Shown in pieces: positions 7,258 to 14,807 of a stretch of 17,918 nt of DNA. The number at the start of each line of letters is the position of its first letter. The stretch's first letter is position 1. Under the pieces are notes generated by a model. It worked only from the letters and a program-made list of their open reading frames with translations. It was not told the DNA's origin and ran no database searches. This DNA is from Leptolyngbya sp. SIO4C5 (GTDB lineage: Bacteria; Cyanobacteriota; Cyanobacteriia; Phormidesmidales; Phormidesmidaceae): assembly GCA_010671965.1 (NCBI GenBank), contig JAAHIC010000003.1:1-17918 (forward strand), read 5' to 3'. The position numbers and the translations under genes were made by a program.

Positions 7258-7377
7258 CTACTCGCTGCTGTTGGCAGTCAAAACGCGCCAGGTAATAAAC
7301 AGGGCAAAGCTGACGTAGCCCAGGGTAACTACCCAGTCTTGCCAGTGGTTAGAGAGTAGTGCGGCGTCGCTCATCAT
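7258..7377 (-). CDS. Small single-span membrane peptide, coupled to the GH57 gene
   Basis: 39 residues, starting MMSDAALLSNHWQDWVVTLG and ending TANSSE. One hydrophobic span (about WVVTLGYVSFALFITW) is followed by Arg, giving a plausible single-pass inner or thylakoid membrane protein. The first ATG overlaps the GH57 stop in the arrangement ATGA, which is typical of translational coupling; a second ATG follows immediately. The frame ends with TAG at 7258-7260, 24 bases before the terminator hairpin region. I do not recognise the family. The clean overlap and the membrane-like composition argue for a real gene. Confidence 0.6.
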   Translation of the reverse strand: MMSDAALLSNHWQDWVVTLGYVSFALFITWRVLTANSSE

Positions 7378-8885
7378 GCCTCTTTCACAATAGCCTCGCC
7401 GCGTCGATAAATTTCATTGGCATAGTCTGTCCAAGCGCCCTGGCCCCAGTAGCGAAAACAGCTCGTTTCTAGCAGCAGCACATGGAGCAGCGCCGCCTGA
7501 TAGTCAGCTTGCTGCGTCACGCCAGGATCGGCCTGGACTAGGCGATCGTATTTTTGATGAAACCAGGCGCTGAGCTGGGTCATGGGGCCAAGTACGTTTT
7601 CATAGCCACTGACCCAGCTCAAATCATTCGTCCAAGAGGCCCCATCCATACTAAAGCTGTGGTCGCTTGCCTGCAATTCCTCAATGGCAGCCTGGACGGC
7701 TTCTGGAGTGGCGCTATCAGGATTAACTCGCTGCCAAATCTGATGCTGATGGACAGCCTGACAGGCAGGGTAGTCACCTGGGCTAACCCCTGCGGCTTCA
7801 ATCAGTTCAATGTATTCCGTACCGTTGAGGCCCACGACGCCAGCGGTGCTGCGACCATTGTCTTTAATCTCTGACCACACAGGCTGAAAATCCCGGGGGA
7901 ACTCATTCATCATCACGCCGCCATTTTCGCCATCGGCAATCTGACTGACACAGCTGGGCACGCTGACATCCCCGATCCTCTGGCGCGATCGCCCCTTGGC
8001 TTCGTGATAGGGCTGCATCTGGGCTACTAGCTTGGTATCAGATCCCTGAGTTTTGATCAAGACTGTGATCTCAATAGTTTCTCCTTGGGAATTGCGGGCC
8101 ACAAGGCGGTTAGGAATGTACTTATGCTCGTGCCAGAGTCCGGTTCCGTCTAGGCGCTCTACGGAGTGTTCCTGCACCAGCAGCCAGCGATAGCCGCAGT
8201 CTTTGAGCGCTTTGACATATTCAAACAGCGTATCGGGGTGATTGGGCAGGTGCATCTCTGGTGGCGAAAAGCCCTTGACTCGCCGCAGCGCCTCGTAGCC
8301 AAAAATGGCGGCAAAGTGCTGCTGCCAGGCCTGAATGTGTAGCTTGATATCAGGAATGGGGGTCGAAGGCACGACGGCGTGACTCCACAGCGTTCCTAAC
8401 CATTCCACATAGGGAACATATTGCGGATCGCAGGTGATTCGCTTCAGGTTGTCTAGCACGTCGTCGCGGCCCATTTGCCGCAGACCCCAGAGCAGGTTGC
8501 CAGAATAGTCCAGCATGATGCGGGGGTTGCCGCCATTGCTGACAATCTGCGGGATGAAATCGCCCATACGGCTGTAGCATTCGGCAAAAACGCTGGCGTT
8601 ATGGTTATCGCCGTCATGGGGATGCTCAAACATATGCTGCAAATTACAGATGAGCTGTCCCGCTTGACCCGCTGGAATCGTGGGCTGGTGCATGTGTAGG
8701 GCGCAGGCAAACCCAGCCGTGATTTGATTCAGATCGAGGTTAGTGACAGGCAAAAAGACGGGGTCGTTGTGATTGGTTATCTCAGCGATCGCGGTTTCCC
8801 AGCCGCAGATATTGGGCAAACCGTTGCGAATTTCGTCGAGCTGAGGCAGTTGGGTGTTGGGCGCTTGAGCAATCATAAGTTCCAT
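7374..8885 (-). CDS. Glycoside hydrolase family 57 protein
   Basis: 503 residues. GH57 enzymes act on alpha-glucans (amylase, glucanotransferase or branching activities) with a retaining mechanism. Seen: an early ALHMHQPTIP segment matching the family's HQP motif; GFSPPEMHLP with Glu210 at the place of the catalytic nucleophile; and ADGENGG with Asp318 at the place of the general acid (compare DGE in GH57 glucanotransferases). No signal peptide, so cytoplasmic. The specificity cannot be read from sequence; a role in glycogen or maltodextrin metabolism is inference. ATG at 8885 has no clear ribosome site; a second ATG three codons later is possible. It is followed by, and overlaps, the 39-residue membrane peptide. 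Confidence 0.85.
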   Translation of the reverse strand: MELMIAQAPNTQLPQLDEIRNGLPNICGWETAIAEITNHNDPVFLPVTNLDLNQITAGFACALHMHQPTIPAGQAGQLICNLQHMFEHPHDGDNHNASVFAECYSRMGDFIPQIVSNGGNPRIMLDYSGNLLWGLRQMGRDDVLDNLKRITCDPQYVPYVEWLGTLWSHAVVPSTPIPDIKLHIQAWQQHFAAIFGYEALRRVKGFSPPEMHLPNHPDTLFEYVKALKDCGYRWLLVQEHSVERLDGTGLWHEHKYIPNRLVARNSQGETIEITVLIKTQGSDTKLVAQMQPYHEAKGRSRQRIGDVSVPSCVSQIADGENGGVMMNEFPRDFQPVWSEIKDNGRSTAGVVGLNGTEYIELIEAAGVSPGDYPACQAVHQHQIWQRVNPDSATPEAVQAAIEELQASDHSFSMDGASWTNDLSWVSGYENVLGPMTQLSAWFHQKYDRLVQADPGVTQQADYQAALLHVLLLETSCFRYWGQGAWTDYANEIYRRGEAIVKEA

Positions 8886-9342
8886 GAGTGAAAACGACGT
8901 TTGCCGCCATAATGTTGCCTTGCGGCTAGCTGAAGCCGCGATCGCGGTCGTATCGGTTTGAGTTCAGTATCTCAGGACAAAGCTTTGCCGGATCTGCGGT
9001 TTCTAGAGGCAACAATGCTATCTCAGCAGAGACATTACTCGGGCTAGCGTCTTTGTCCGATGATAGTGGAAAAATAAGTTTACCTAGACTCTGCTAAGTA
9101 ATGTCACGGCGGCCAGTCGAATAATCAGCCAATATCAGGAGCAATATCAGTGCTTGGTTGTGATCTGGTACCTGACAAAGCTAGTGTCTCTGTGGTGGAA
9201 CTGCAGCGAGTATGTAAATCCCCCGTACATTTACGGAGTTTGGCTGAGGGGGGCTGAGATAATTCCGTGGAACAACAGGTTTAAGGGGCCAGACCCATCT
9301 CGCACAATGACCATGAAGCGAGTTAAAGGCGCCCCCTTAATT
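8886..9342. other. Divergent intergenic region between GH57 and sigF
   Basis: 457 bases without a credible gene. Contents: a 12-bp palindrome CCGCGATCGCGG (8936-8947, HIP1-containing); a direct repeat CAATATCAG at 9130-9138 and 9142-9150 (12-base period); an inverted repeat GTAAAT/ATTTAC at 9214-9219 and 9229-9234 around a C-rich centre; and a -10-like GATAAT at 9258-9263 without a good -35. These probably belong to the sigF control region. The frame of sigF stays open back to 9154 but the extra residues look non-coding. Confidence 0.5.
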
Positions 9343-10125
9343 ATGAAAACCCAATCTTCCCTCCACACCAGACTCATGGAACTGCTGGTAGCCTACTGCC
9401 AGAACCCTTCCACCGCTCTCCGCAATCGCATCGTTAAAATGAATGCGGGCCTGGTACGCAAGATTGCCCACCGCGTCAGCCGTCAGTGTTCTGAACCCTA
9501 CGAAGATTTAGAGCAGATTGGCTACCTTGGCCTCATCCGCGCCATTGAGCGCTTTAACCCGACTCAGGGCTGCGCGTTCAGCTCGTTTGCAGTGCCCTAC
9601 ATTCGCGGCGAAATGCTGCACTACCTGCGCGATCGCAGCATGACTGTTAAAATTCCTCGTCGCTGGCAAGAGCTGCAGAAAGCCGGACAGCGGGCCAGAA
9701 CGGCGCTAGCGGAAGAACTGGGTCGTCAGCCCAAAGATGATGAAATTGCCGCACAGCTCAATATTTCGGCAACCGAATGGCAAGACGTTAAGCTCTCTAC
9801 GCGCAATCGCTCACCTCTGAGCCTCGACGCCACCGTCAATCGTCAGGAAGATACGGCTTTAACCTTAGGCGATATGCTGCCAGATGCTCAAGCGCAAACG
9901 CTACAAATCTGGGAAGAAGACCGCGAACAGCTACAGCAGGCTCTCAATTTGCTGGAAGAGAAGACGCGCATTGCCATCGAATGCGTCTACTTCAAAAACC
10001 TATCTCGCAAGGAAGTAGCCGAGCGCATCGGCGTTAGCCCCATGACGATTACGCGACGGATTCAGCGGGGTCTAGAACAGCTCAGTACCGTTTTAGAGCG
10101 TCGGCCACTATCGACTGAAGCGTAG
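9343..10125 (+). CDS. sigF: Group 3 RNA polymerase sigma factor, SigF type
   Basis: 260 residues from ATG 9343. Alternative sigma factor directing RNA polymerase to a special promoter set; in cyanobacteria SigF is linked to motility/pilus and stress genes. Seen: region 2 with LRNRIVKMNAGLVRKIAHRV and the EPYEDLEQIGYLGLIRAIERF core; region 2.4/3 with FSSFAVPYIRGEMLHYLRDR; and a region 4 helix-turn-helix (LSRKEVAERIGVSPMTITRRIQRGLEQL). No region 1.1, as expected for group 3. Alternative in-frame ATGs at 9307 and 9313 would lengthen it by 10-12 residues; no start has a good Shine-Dalgarno, and 9343 best fits the family length. Naming it SigF rather than another group 3 factor rests on the strong similarity of region 2. 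Confidence 0.82.
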   Translation: MKTQSSLHTRLMELLVAYCQNPSTALRNRIVKMNAGLVRKIAHRVSRQCSEPYEDLEQIGYLGLIRAIERFNPTQGCAFSSFAVPYIRGEMLHYLRDRSMTVKIPRRWQELQKAGQRARTALAEELGRQPKDDEIAAQLNISATEWQDVKLSTRNRSPLSLDATVNRQEDTALTLGDMLPDAQAQTLQIWEEDREQLQQALNLLEEKTRIAIECVYFKNLSRKEVAERIGVSPMTITRRIQRGLEQLSTVLERRPLSTEA

Positions 10126-10148
10126 ACTTGGCTGAAGTATCGAGCAGT

Positions 10149-10439
10149 CTAAGCGAAATCAGTCAGATTCCAATACTCGGTTTCGCTGATGCAGCCAGAC
10201 TCAAGCCATTCTTCGGCAATGTCTAAAAGGGCTTGAATGGCAAGCTCCCGGTCAACAAATTCACGAGCAGCACAAAAAGCGGCTGTGCGATCGCTGTAGT
10301 ATTCACCATCGTTGCAGAAGTCTAGCTGGTCGGGGGGATAGCACTCAAAGTAAAAGTCCTGATCTTCCTGAGCGACCTGAATTTGCCAACCGTGATAGCT
10401 GAGACAGTTGAATTGGGTAGCTAACATATGCTTGCTCAT
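10149..10439 (-). CDS. Conserved small cyanobacterial protein, unknown function
   Basis: 96 residues with a pattern I associate with a conserved cyanobacterial hypothetical family: an N-terminal YHGWQIQVAQEDQDFYFECYPPD strand region, then a DGEYYSDRTAAFCAAREFVDREL helix and a C-terminal EEWLESGCISETEYWNLT. It is acidic, aromatic-rich and cytoplasmic, with no membrane segment. The start is ATG 10439 or the ATG four codons on (10427), neither with a strong ribosome site. It converges on sigF with 23 bases between the stop codons. Function not known. Confidence 0.75.
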   Translation of the reverse strand: MSKHMLATQFNCLSYHGWQIQVAQEDQDFYFECYPPDQLDFCNDGEYYSDRTAAFCAAREFVDRELAIQALLDIAEEWLESGCISETEYWNLTDFA

Positions 10440-10589
10440 AATTAAGGTCTAAGGGAAATAAAAATCAGCAAATTGGCTGAAGGAACTTCATCTTTGCTTG
10501 ATTTAAGTATTCCCCGCTAACCGCTCACAGCACCAGAAAAATTCAGTAATTTTGCCGATAGCTTTTTTAGGAAGTTGCCGAGGCGATGA

Positions 10590-13223
10590 CTAGACAGTTT
10601 GATGGATGTCTGCTTCAGATTGCTCCTGCTCGCCCAGTTCGCTCAGAAACTGCAGGGCCTTAGCAATGTGAGCCGCACAGGTCTGAGGCGACTGCTGATA
10701 GAAAGAGCGCCATGCGGCAGCTTTGTCGTCATCATAGCGATCGCCGCGGTGAGGCTGCTGCTGCAGCCAGGCCAGTCGCACCGCATGGCCGATCAAAACA
10801 TCGAGCACGATATAGTCGTCAAACTGTAAATCAGGATTTTGCTCAAAAATCTGGGCTAGCTCCTGCAGGGCTTCTACCGTCAAATGGCGGTATTCAGGCG
10901 CTTGAATTTTGTTTAGCAGATGATTGATCATCAGAGCAAAGTTTTGCTCCCCCGGCGTCATCGCCGAAAGCACCAGATCGCTCGCCAGCCGATTGCGTCG
11001 CTCTAGCTTATCGCCGATGACAATGCCCCGGCAGTGCTGCATCAGGGTCCACACCTGAGAGTAGAACGGCTCAGGCAAACGGTTGATTTCGCCGTCAATC
11101 TTGCGTTTGCGCCACCAGTCACCCTCAAAAGTCGCTGCTCCATTTGAGCTATTGGCAATGACGGCCCAGTTGACCGATTTTTGCTGCCGCATGTGCAAAG
11201 ACTCTTGCTGAAACAGGCGCTCATTCAGCCCATCGTATCCGGCGAGTACCTGTTTTAGCCGCAGCTTGATTTCAAAGGGACTGAGTCTCATCAGGTGCTC
11301 ATAGGCTTCATCCTGGGTGAGTTGATGCTCGTAGACCAGCTCGTTGGTCAGCAGCAAAATTAGATAGCCAATTCGCAGCGTCCACAGTCCTTTAAACAGG
11401 TGGGGATCGGTTTTGATTAAGATGCTGAGATAGATCAGAATCTCTTGGGTTAGGGGGCGATCGCGCACGTCATCTCGGCACAGCTCGTTGATTCGCGTCT
11501 GAATGTCGTTGTGCCGCATCGGATCGGTAATCAGAGAAGCTTCGCTGTAGGCTTTCCCGACCGCAACCTGCTTCTGCCGCGCTAAAAGCGTTGTCAGCGC
11601 ATCAGACAGGCTGATGTCGGCTTTGTCTAGCAGCCCTGCCGCCCGCCGCACAATGCTCCAGAGCTCCAGTCGCCCGGCCTTGACATAGACTTCCTGCAGC
11701 AAGTCGGTAACGGTGACAAATCGTTGCTGGCCGCCCAATCCCGTATCAAACTCTAACCCTCTAAGCTGCTTGAGGCTGCTGAGTAATTCAATCTGCTCGT
11801 AGAGATTATCTGACTGACGCAGACTCTGGAGCAGCCGCTCGGCATCGGTTTCACGCTCTAGGTCAAATTCCTGGATGGCGCTGAGGGGCTGGGTGGTCTG
11901 GGAGTTGAGTATCAGGTAGGCAGAAACAGGGACTTGAGGCTGGGAAAGCGCCAGCGCCAAATCTAAATCATGAACGTTATCCACGCGCTCGGCGCGAGCC
12001 GTGAGCAAGAGCTGAAACAAGGGTGCAATCTTGATGGGAATATCACCGCAGCGGCCATCCTGCATTTCCTGCAGCAGCTCTAACAGCGGCGACTCGTGCA
12101 CCACTTTATGGCCCAATTCAAACATGGCGTGAGTTAGCAGCAGGGTTACGGTAGGCCGTCCCGGTTCGTACCAGTGTTTGTAGATGTAGGCTAGCTCACT
12201 GCGCATTTGCGCCACCAAGAAGTGATAGTCCAGCGTTAGGTAAAACTTTTGGGGATCTAAAAACGATGGCAAAAAGACCATCGTTTCCCCTTGAATGTGA
12301 AAGACGCGGGACGTGGTCAAGCTGCGCAGGCGGCGGATGGGCCGACCGCTGAGCTTGAGCTTGGCGTTGCGGCCAATTTGAGCATAGATCTGAGACAGAT
12401 CATAGGAAGGTCTGACCTGAATCGGCTCAATCTGGCTAGGCACCTGAGTCAGGACGCCGTAGGTGGCAAGTTCTGCCTGTAGGGACTCGTCTTCGGCCAG
12501 CAAGGCGATCTGCACGATCGGCTGACGGTGTCCCATCTTGAGGTGGCGTCCCAGGGGATCAATATCCCCTGGCGTAATTAGCTTTTCTGCCAGCAGCTGC
12601 CCGACGAGATAGAGACTTTGGGCCCAAACCAGGGGCAGGTTTTCATTGGGCAGTCGGGTTTGGCTATTGGGTGACTGTCGCTCGGCTGCAATGGTTTCAG
12701 CCGAGACGTAGTACAGCTCTGGCAAAAGGGCGGTGCCGTCTTTCTCAATGGCGATCGCCTCTAGGCGCTCCCGATAGAAATCAATGTGGGCTTCATCGCC
12801 TCGAAACAGGCTGTCTAAAAACAGGTATGTGAAAAACAGCGGCCATTCGCATTCAATATGCTCAAACTGCTTCAGTTCCTGAGGCTCGTAGTGTAGGCGC
12901 TCAGTGTCCTCGATGACGGTTTGATGCCCATCCCGCAGAAAGCGCTTGCAGCCGTAGTTGCCCTGCAGCTTCTCCACAATTTTGCGGCGGGTTTGTTCTG
13001 TGAGGGCCAAATTCTCCACCGCAAAGGCAGGAAAGCCAATAACGCTGAGGACTGCCGCATCCACTTCTTTAGACCCCGACTCTCGCGGCAGCAAAGATTC
13101 TAGGGTGATGCGAGCGCGGGCAATTTCATCAGAGAGCACATGAATCACCGAAGCCTGCCCACCTTTGACCCCAAATAGGTTCAGCCCATTAATAGCCTCT
13201 AAAGCCGCTTTCGCCATGCCCAC
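10590..13223 (-). CDS. Phosphorylase-kinase alpha / GH15-like protein, missing its N-terminus
   Basis: An 877-codon open frame. It begins, inside the family, at SSVGMAKAALEAINGLNLFG, continues with SVIHVLSDEIARARITLESLLPRES, FPAFAVENLALTE, GNYGCKRFLRDGHQTVIEDTERLHYEP and IECEWPLFFTYLFLDSLFRGD, and later shows LSGRPIRR and GRPTVTLLLTHAMF. These closely follow the alpha subunit of phosphorylase kinase and its bacterial GH15-like relatives. In those proteins this motif lies about 200 residues in, after the WVRDN and WERGD segments that build the glucoamylase-like active site. Reading further upstream gives in-frame family-like residues (KLNHGKPELNVSSVG) back to a TAG at 13274-13276, inside the inverted repeat. 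The only starts (GTG 13223, ATG 13217) have no ribosome site. Probably a 5'-truncated, non-functional remnant, or an assembly break. Confidence 0.82.
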   Translation of the reverse strand: MGMAKAALEAINGLNLFGVKGGQASVIHVLSDEIARARITLESLLPRESGSKEVDAAVLSVIGFPAFAVENLALTEQTRRKIVEKLQGNYGCKRFLRDGHQTVIEDTERLHYEPQELKQFEHIECEWPLFFTYLFLDSLFRGDEAHIDFYRERLEAIAIEKDGTALLPELYYVSAETIAAERQSPNSQTRLPNENLPLVWAQSLYLVGQLLAEKLITPGDIDPLGRHLKMGHRQPIVQIALLAEDESLQAELATYGVLTQVPSQIEPIQVRPSYDLSQIYAQIGRNAKLKLSGRPIRRLRSLTTSRVFHIQGETMVFLPSFLDPQKFYLTLDYHFLVAQMRSELAYIYKHWYEPGRPTVTLLLTHAMFELGHKVVHESPLLELLQEMQDGRCGDIPIKIAPLFQLLLTARAERVDNVHDLDLALALSQPQVPVSAYLILNSQTTQPLSAIQEFDLERETDAERLLQSLRQSDNLYEQIELLSSLKQLRGLEFDTGLGGQQRFVTVTDLLQEVYVKAGRLELWSIVRRAAGLLDKADISLSDALTTLLARQKQVAVGKAYSEASLITDPMRHNDIQTRINELCRDDVRDRPLTQEILIYLSILIKTDPHLFKGLWTLRIGYLILLLTNELVYEHQLTQDEAYEHLMRLSPFEIKLRLKQVLAGYDGLNERLFQQESLHMRQQKSVNWAVIANSSNGAATFEGDWWRKRKIDGEINRLPEPFYSQVWTLMQHCRGIVIGDKLERRNRLASDLVLSAMTPGEQNFALMINHLLNKIQAPEYRHLTVEALQELAQIFEQNPDLQFDDYIVLDVLIGHAVRLAWLQQQPHRGDRYDDDKAAAWRSFYQQSPQTCAAHIAKALQFLSELGEQEQSEADIHQTV

Positions 13224-13265
13224 AGAGCTAACGTTGAGTTCTGGCTTGCCGTGGTTGAGCTTGTT

Positions 13266-13433
13266 AACTGCCTAGCCTTGAGCAGGCCGAGACGGTGGCA
13301 GTTAGCTAATCTCTCAGAAAAATAGTAAAAGCCAAAAAGGGATGCCGTATGCGACATCCCTTTTTGGCTTTTACTATTTTTCTGAGAGATTAGCTAACTG
13401 CCACCGTCTCGGCCTGCTCAAGGCTAGGCAGTT
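13266..13433. repeat. Perfect 79-bp inverted repeat duplicating the 3' end of rpaA
   Basis: Arms 13266-13344 and 13355-13433 are exact reverse complements over 79 bases, with a 10-base centre (13345-13354). The right arm holds the last 44 bases of the rpaA gene, including its stop codon, plus 35 bases of downstream sequence. The left arm is an inverted copy that ends where the PhK/GH15-like gene begins. Only the innermost 18 bp are needed for a terminator; the remaining 61 bp per arm are a duplication. Identity ends sharply at 13266/13433. Confidence 0.97.
13327..13372 (-). terminator. rpaA terminator at the centre of the inverted repeat
   Basis: 18-bp stem AAAAGCCAAAAAGGGATG (13327-13344) with its complement at 13355-13372. 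On the minus-strand RNA the centre continues with a U·G wobble and two more pairs around loop CAUA. A T-rich end follows. It lies 17 bases past the rpaA stop and is nearly symmetrical, so it could stop transcription from both sides. Confidence 0.75.
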
Positions 13434-14121
13434 CTAGGCAGTACCCAGCACCATAGACAGTTTTGATGTACTTGGGATGTCTTGGATCAGGCTCTAGCTT
13501 AGTGCGGAGATGGCGCACATGTACCCGGATAGTTTCAATGTCGTCGCTGGGATCATACCCCCAAACTTCTTTCAAAATTTCGGGGGGTGACACGGTTTGC
13601 CCGTGGCGCTGTAGTAAGCAGTGCAGCAGCTCAAATTCAAGGTGAGTTAGCTTTACCGTACTGTCAAACCAAATCGCCTCAAACCGCTCTGGAATCAGCG
13701 TCAGTGGCCCGTAGTTGAGGATTTCGCTATGCTTGGCAGCTTGGGGAATTCGATCGGTACGTCTGAGCAAAGCCCGGACCCTAGCCAGCATTTCTTCTAG
13801 TTCAAAGGGCTTGGTTAAATAGTCGTCTGCTCCGGCGTTAAAGCCATCAACTTTATCCTGAGTTTGTCCCAGCGCTGTCAGCATCAAGACAGGAATATCA
13901 GCAGTTCGGTTGTCGCGGCGCAGCCGCTGACAGACCGTTAAGCCATCAACCCGAGGCAGCATCAGGTCAAGCATAATCAAATCAGGAATGAGCTGAACCG
14001 CGAGTGCCTGCCCTTTGATGCCGTCAGAAGCCTGGCTGACATCGTAGCCTGCCATCTCCAAGTTAACTGCGACTAGTTCTGAAATTGCCGGATCATCATC
14101 AATAACAAGTACACGAGGCAT
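13390..14121 (-). CDS. rpaA: OmpR-type response regulator RpaA
   Basis: 243 residues, normal family length. DNA-binding regulator that in cyanobacteria relays clock (KaiABC-SasA/CikA) output and affects phycobilisome energy transfer. Receiver domain (1-120): acidic pocket Asp9/Asp10, phospho-acceptor Asp52 ([13 protein letters not shown]), Thr82 and Lys104 (LTKPF). Winged-helix domain (about 140-235): [33 protein letters not shown] and [32 protein letters not shown], which is close to RpaA and differs from RpaB. ATG 14121 follows an A-rich leader without Shine-Dalgarno. The gene is intact; its last 44 bases are also present as the inverted copy to its left. The neighbouring tRNA and MITE-like element are upstream. 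Confidence 0.88.
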   Translation of the reverse strand: MPRVLVIDDDPAISELVAVNLEMAGYDVSQASDGIKGQALAVQLIPDLIMLDLMLPRVDGLTVCQRLRRDNRTADIPVLMLTALGQTQDKVDGFNAGADDYLTKPFELEEMLARVRALLRRTDRIPQAAKHSEILNYGPLTLIPERFEAIWFDSTVKLTHLEFELLHCLLQRHGQTVSPPEILKEVWGYDPSDDIETIRVHVRHLRTKLEPDPRHPKYIKTVYGAGYCLELPSLEQAETVAVS

Positions 14122-14408
14122 TTTTTTAAAACAGGTATTGATATACAGAAAGCGAGTAGCTAGCTTTTATAAGCAGGATACGCCATCTTGAGAAATAGTG
14201 AAGATTCTCAAAGTATATTATAGTGACGCGGCTTTCTGTAGTTGTCCTGTTCCTAGCCTCAAGCTGCCTAGAGACGAAAGCATTTAGAAGTTTGCTGCCA
14301 TCTAATACTGAAATGGGCTGCGACTTCTGCAGTCAATTGCTACAGGCGCTTGTCAGCATCGCTTGACCACCTAGGACTGAATCATAGGCTACACGGCAGG
14401 TAAAATCT
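14122..14408 (-). promoter_or_regulatory. Upstream region of rpaA with candidate promoter and inverted repeats
   Basis: No gene is seen. On the minus strand, a perfect TATAAT lies at 14217-14222 (plus-strand ATTATA), without a good -35; the predicted start falls near 14210. Exactly there sits an inverted repeat TTGAGAA (14188-14194)/TTCTCAA (14205-14211), placed to act as an operator or a 5' hairpin. A second, longer-range 10-bp pair, TACAGAAAGC (14144-14153)/GCTTTCTGTA (14231-14240), encloses the start region. The leader would be about 90 bases. Nothing notable was seen between 14241 and 14408. Confidence 0.45.
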
Positions 14409-14545
14409 GGCGTTGCTGAATCAAGGGATGAACCTGGTGTTTTCCGGTCGTGGGCGAGACGCTCACACTCCCTCGCCTATCATGCAGATAGGTTAGTGCG
14501 AGCATCTTGCTCGCGTTTTAATTCATACCCAAAATCAGCAATACC
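14409..14545. mobile_element. MITE-like non-autonomous element
   Basis: 137 bp with imperfect 25-bp terminal inverted repeats: GGCGTTGCTGAATCAAGGG... at 14409-14433 and, reading inward on the other strand, GGTATTGCTGATTTTGGGT... from 14545 to 14521; 17 of 25 bases agree. Inside are two hairpins common in cyanobacterial dispersed repeats: GTGGGCG-AGA-CGCTCAC (14450-14466 region) and GCGAGCA-TCT-TGCTCGC (14499-14515 region). It has no transposase and no clear target duplication. Probably an insertion-sequence remnant mobilised in trans; the parent family is not identified. The 14546-14667 stretch to the tRNA holds nothing recognisable. Confidence 0.55.
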
Positions 14546-14667
14546 AACCTGACGTATTCACGAAACAGGTGGCCACTGCAAGCCACGTTTCGACCTTGAG
14601 TGGTTGGCCTTAGGTGAATGAGCGCCTATTGCCGATGAGCTAACACCAGAAGGGGTAACTACAAAAA

Positions 14668-14739
14668 CTCCCCAGGCAGGATTCGAACCTGCGACCAATC
14701 GGTTAACAGCCGACCGCTCTACCACTGAGCTACTGAGGA
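14668..14739 (-). tRNA. tRNA-Asn (anticodon GUU)
   Basis: Minus strand. The 7-bp acceptor stem TCCTCAG/CTGGGGA has one T·G pair and discriminator G. The D-arm is AGCTCAGTGGTAGAGC, the anticodon loop CTGTTAA with GTT, and the T-arm GCAGGTTCGAATCCTGC. It is 72 bases long and CCA is not encoded. Confidence 0.97.
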
Positions 14740-14807
14740 ACGCGAATCTAATAGTATCTAGAATCTGGACGTTTTGGCAAGCCCTTGGAAAAAAATATTG
14801 AATTATT

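Noticed and set aside
7046..7318. Two short overlapping reading frames (minus 7046-7252, plus 7115-7318)
   Set aside because: They run through the promoter and terminator of the small-RNA candidate, overlap exbD or the membrane peptide, and look like no protein family.
8936..8947. Palindrome CCGCGATCGCGG as an operator
   Set aside because: It is built on the HIP1 octamer, which is scattered throughout this genome.
9154..9342. Longer N-terminus for SigF
   Set aside because: The extra residues do not resemble sigma factor regions and contain the likely promoter repeats; family length fits ATG 9343.
13390..14121. RpaB instead of RpaA
   Set aside because: The receiver start ([20 protein letters not shown]) and the winged-helix region follow RpaA; the RpaB pattern is clearly different.
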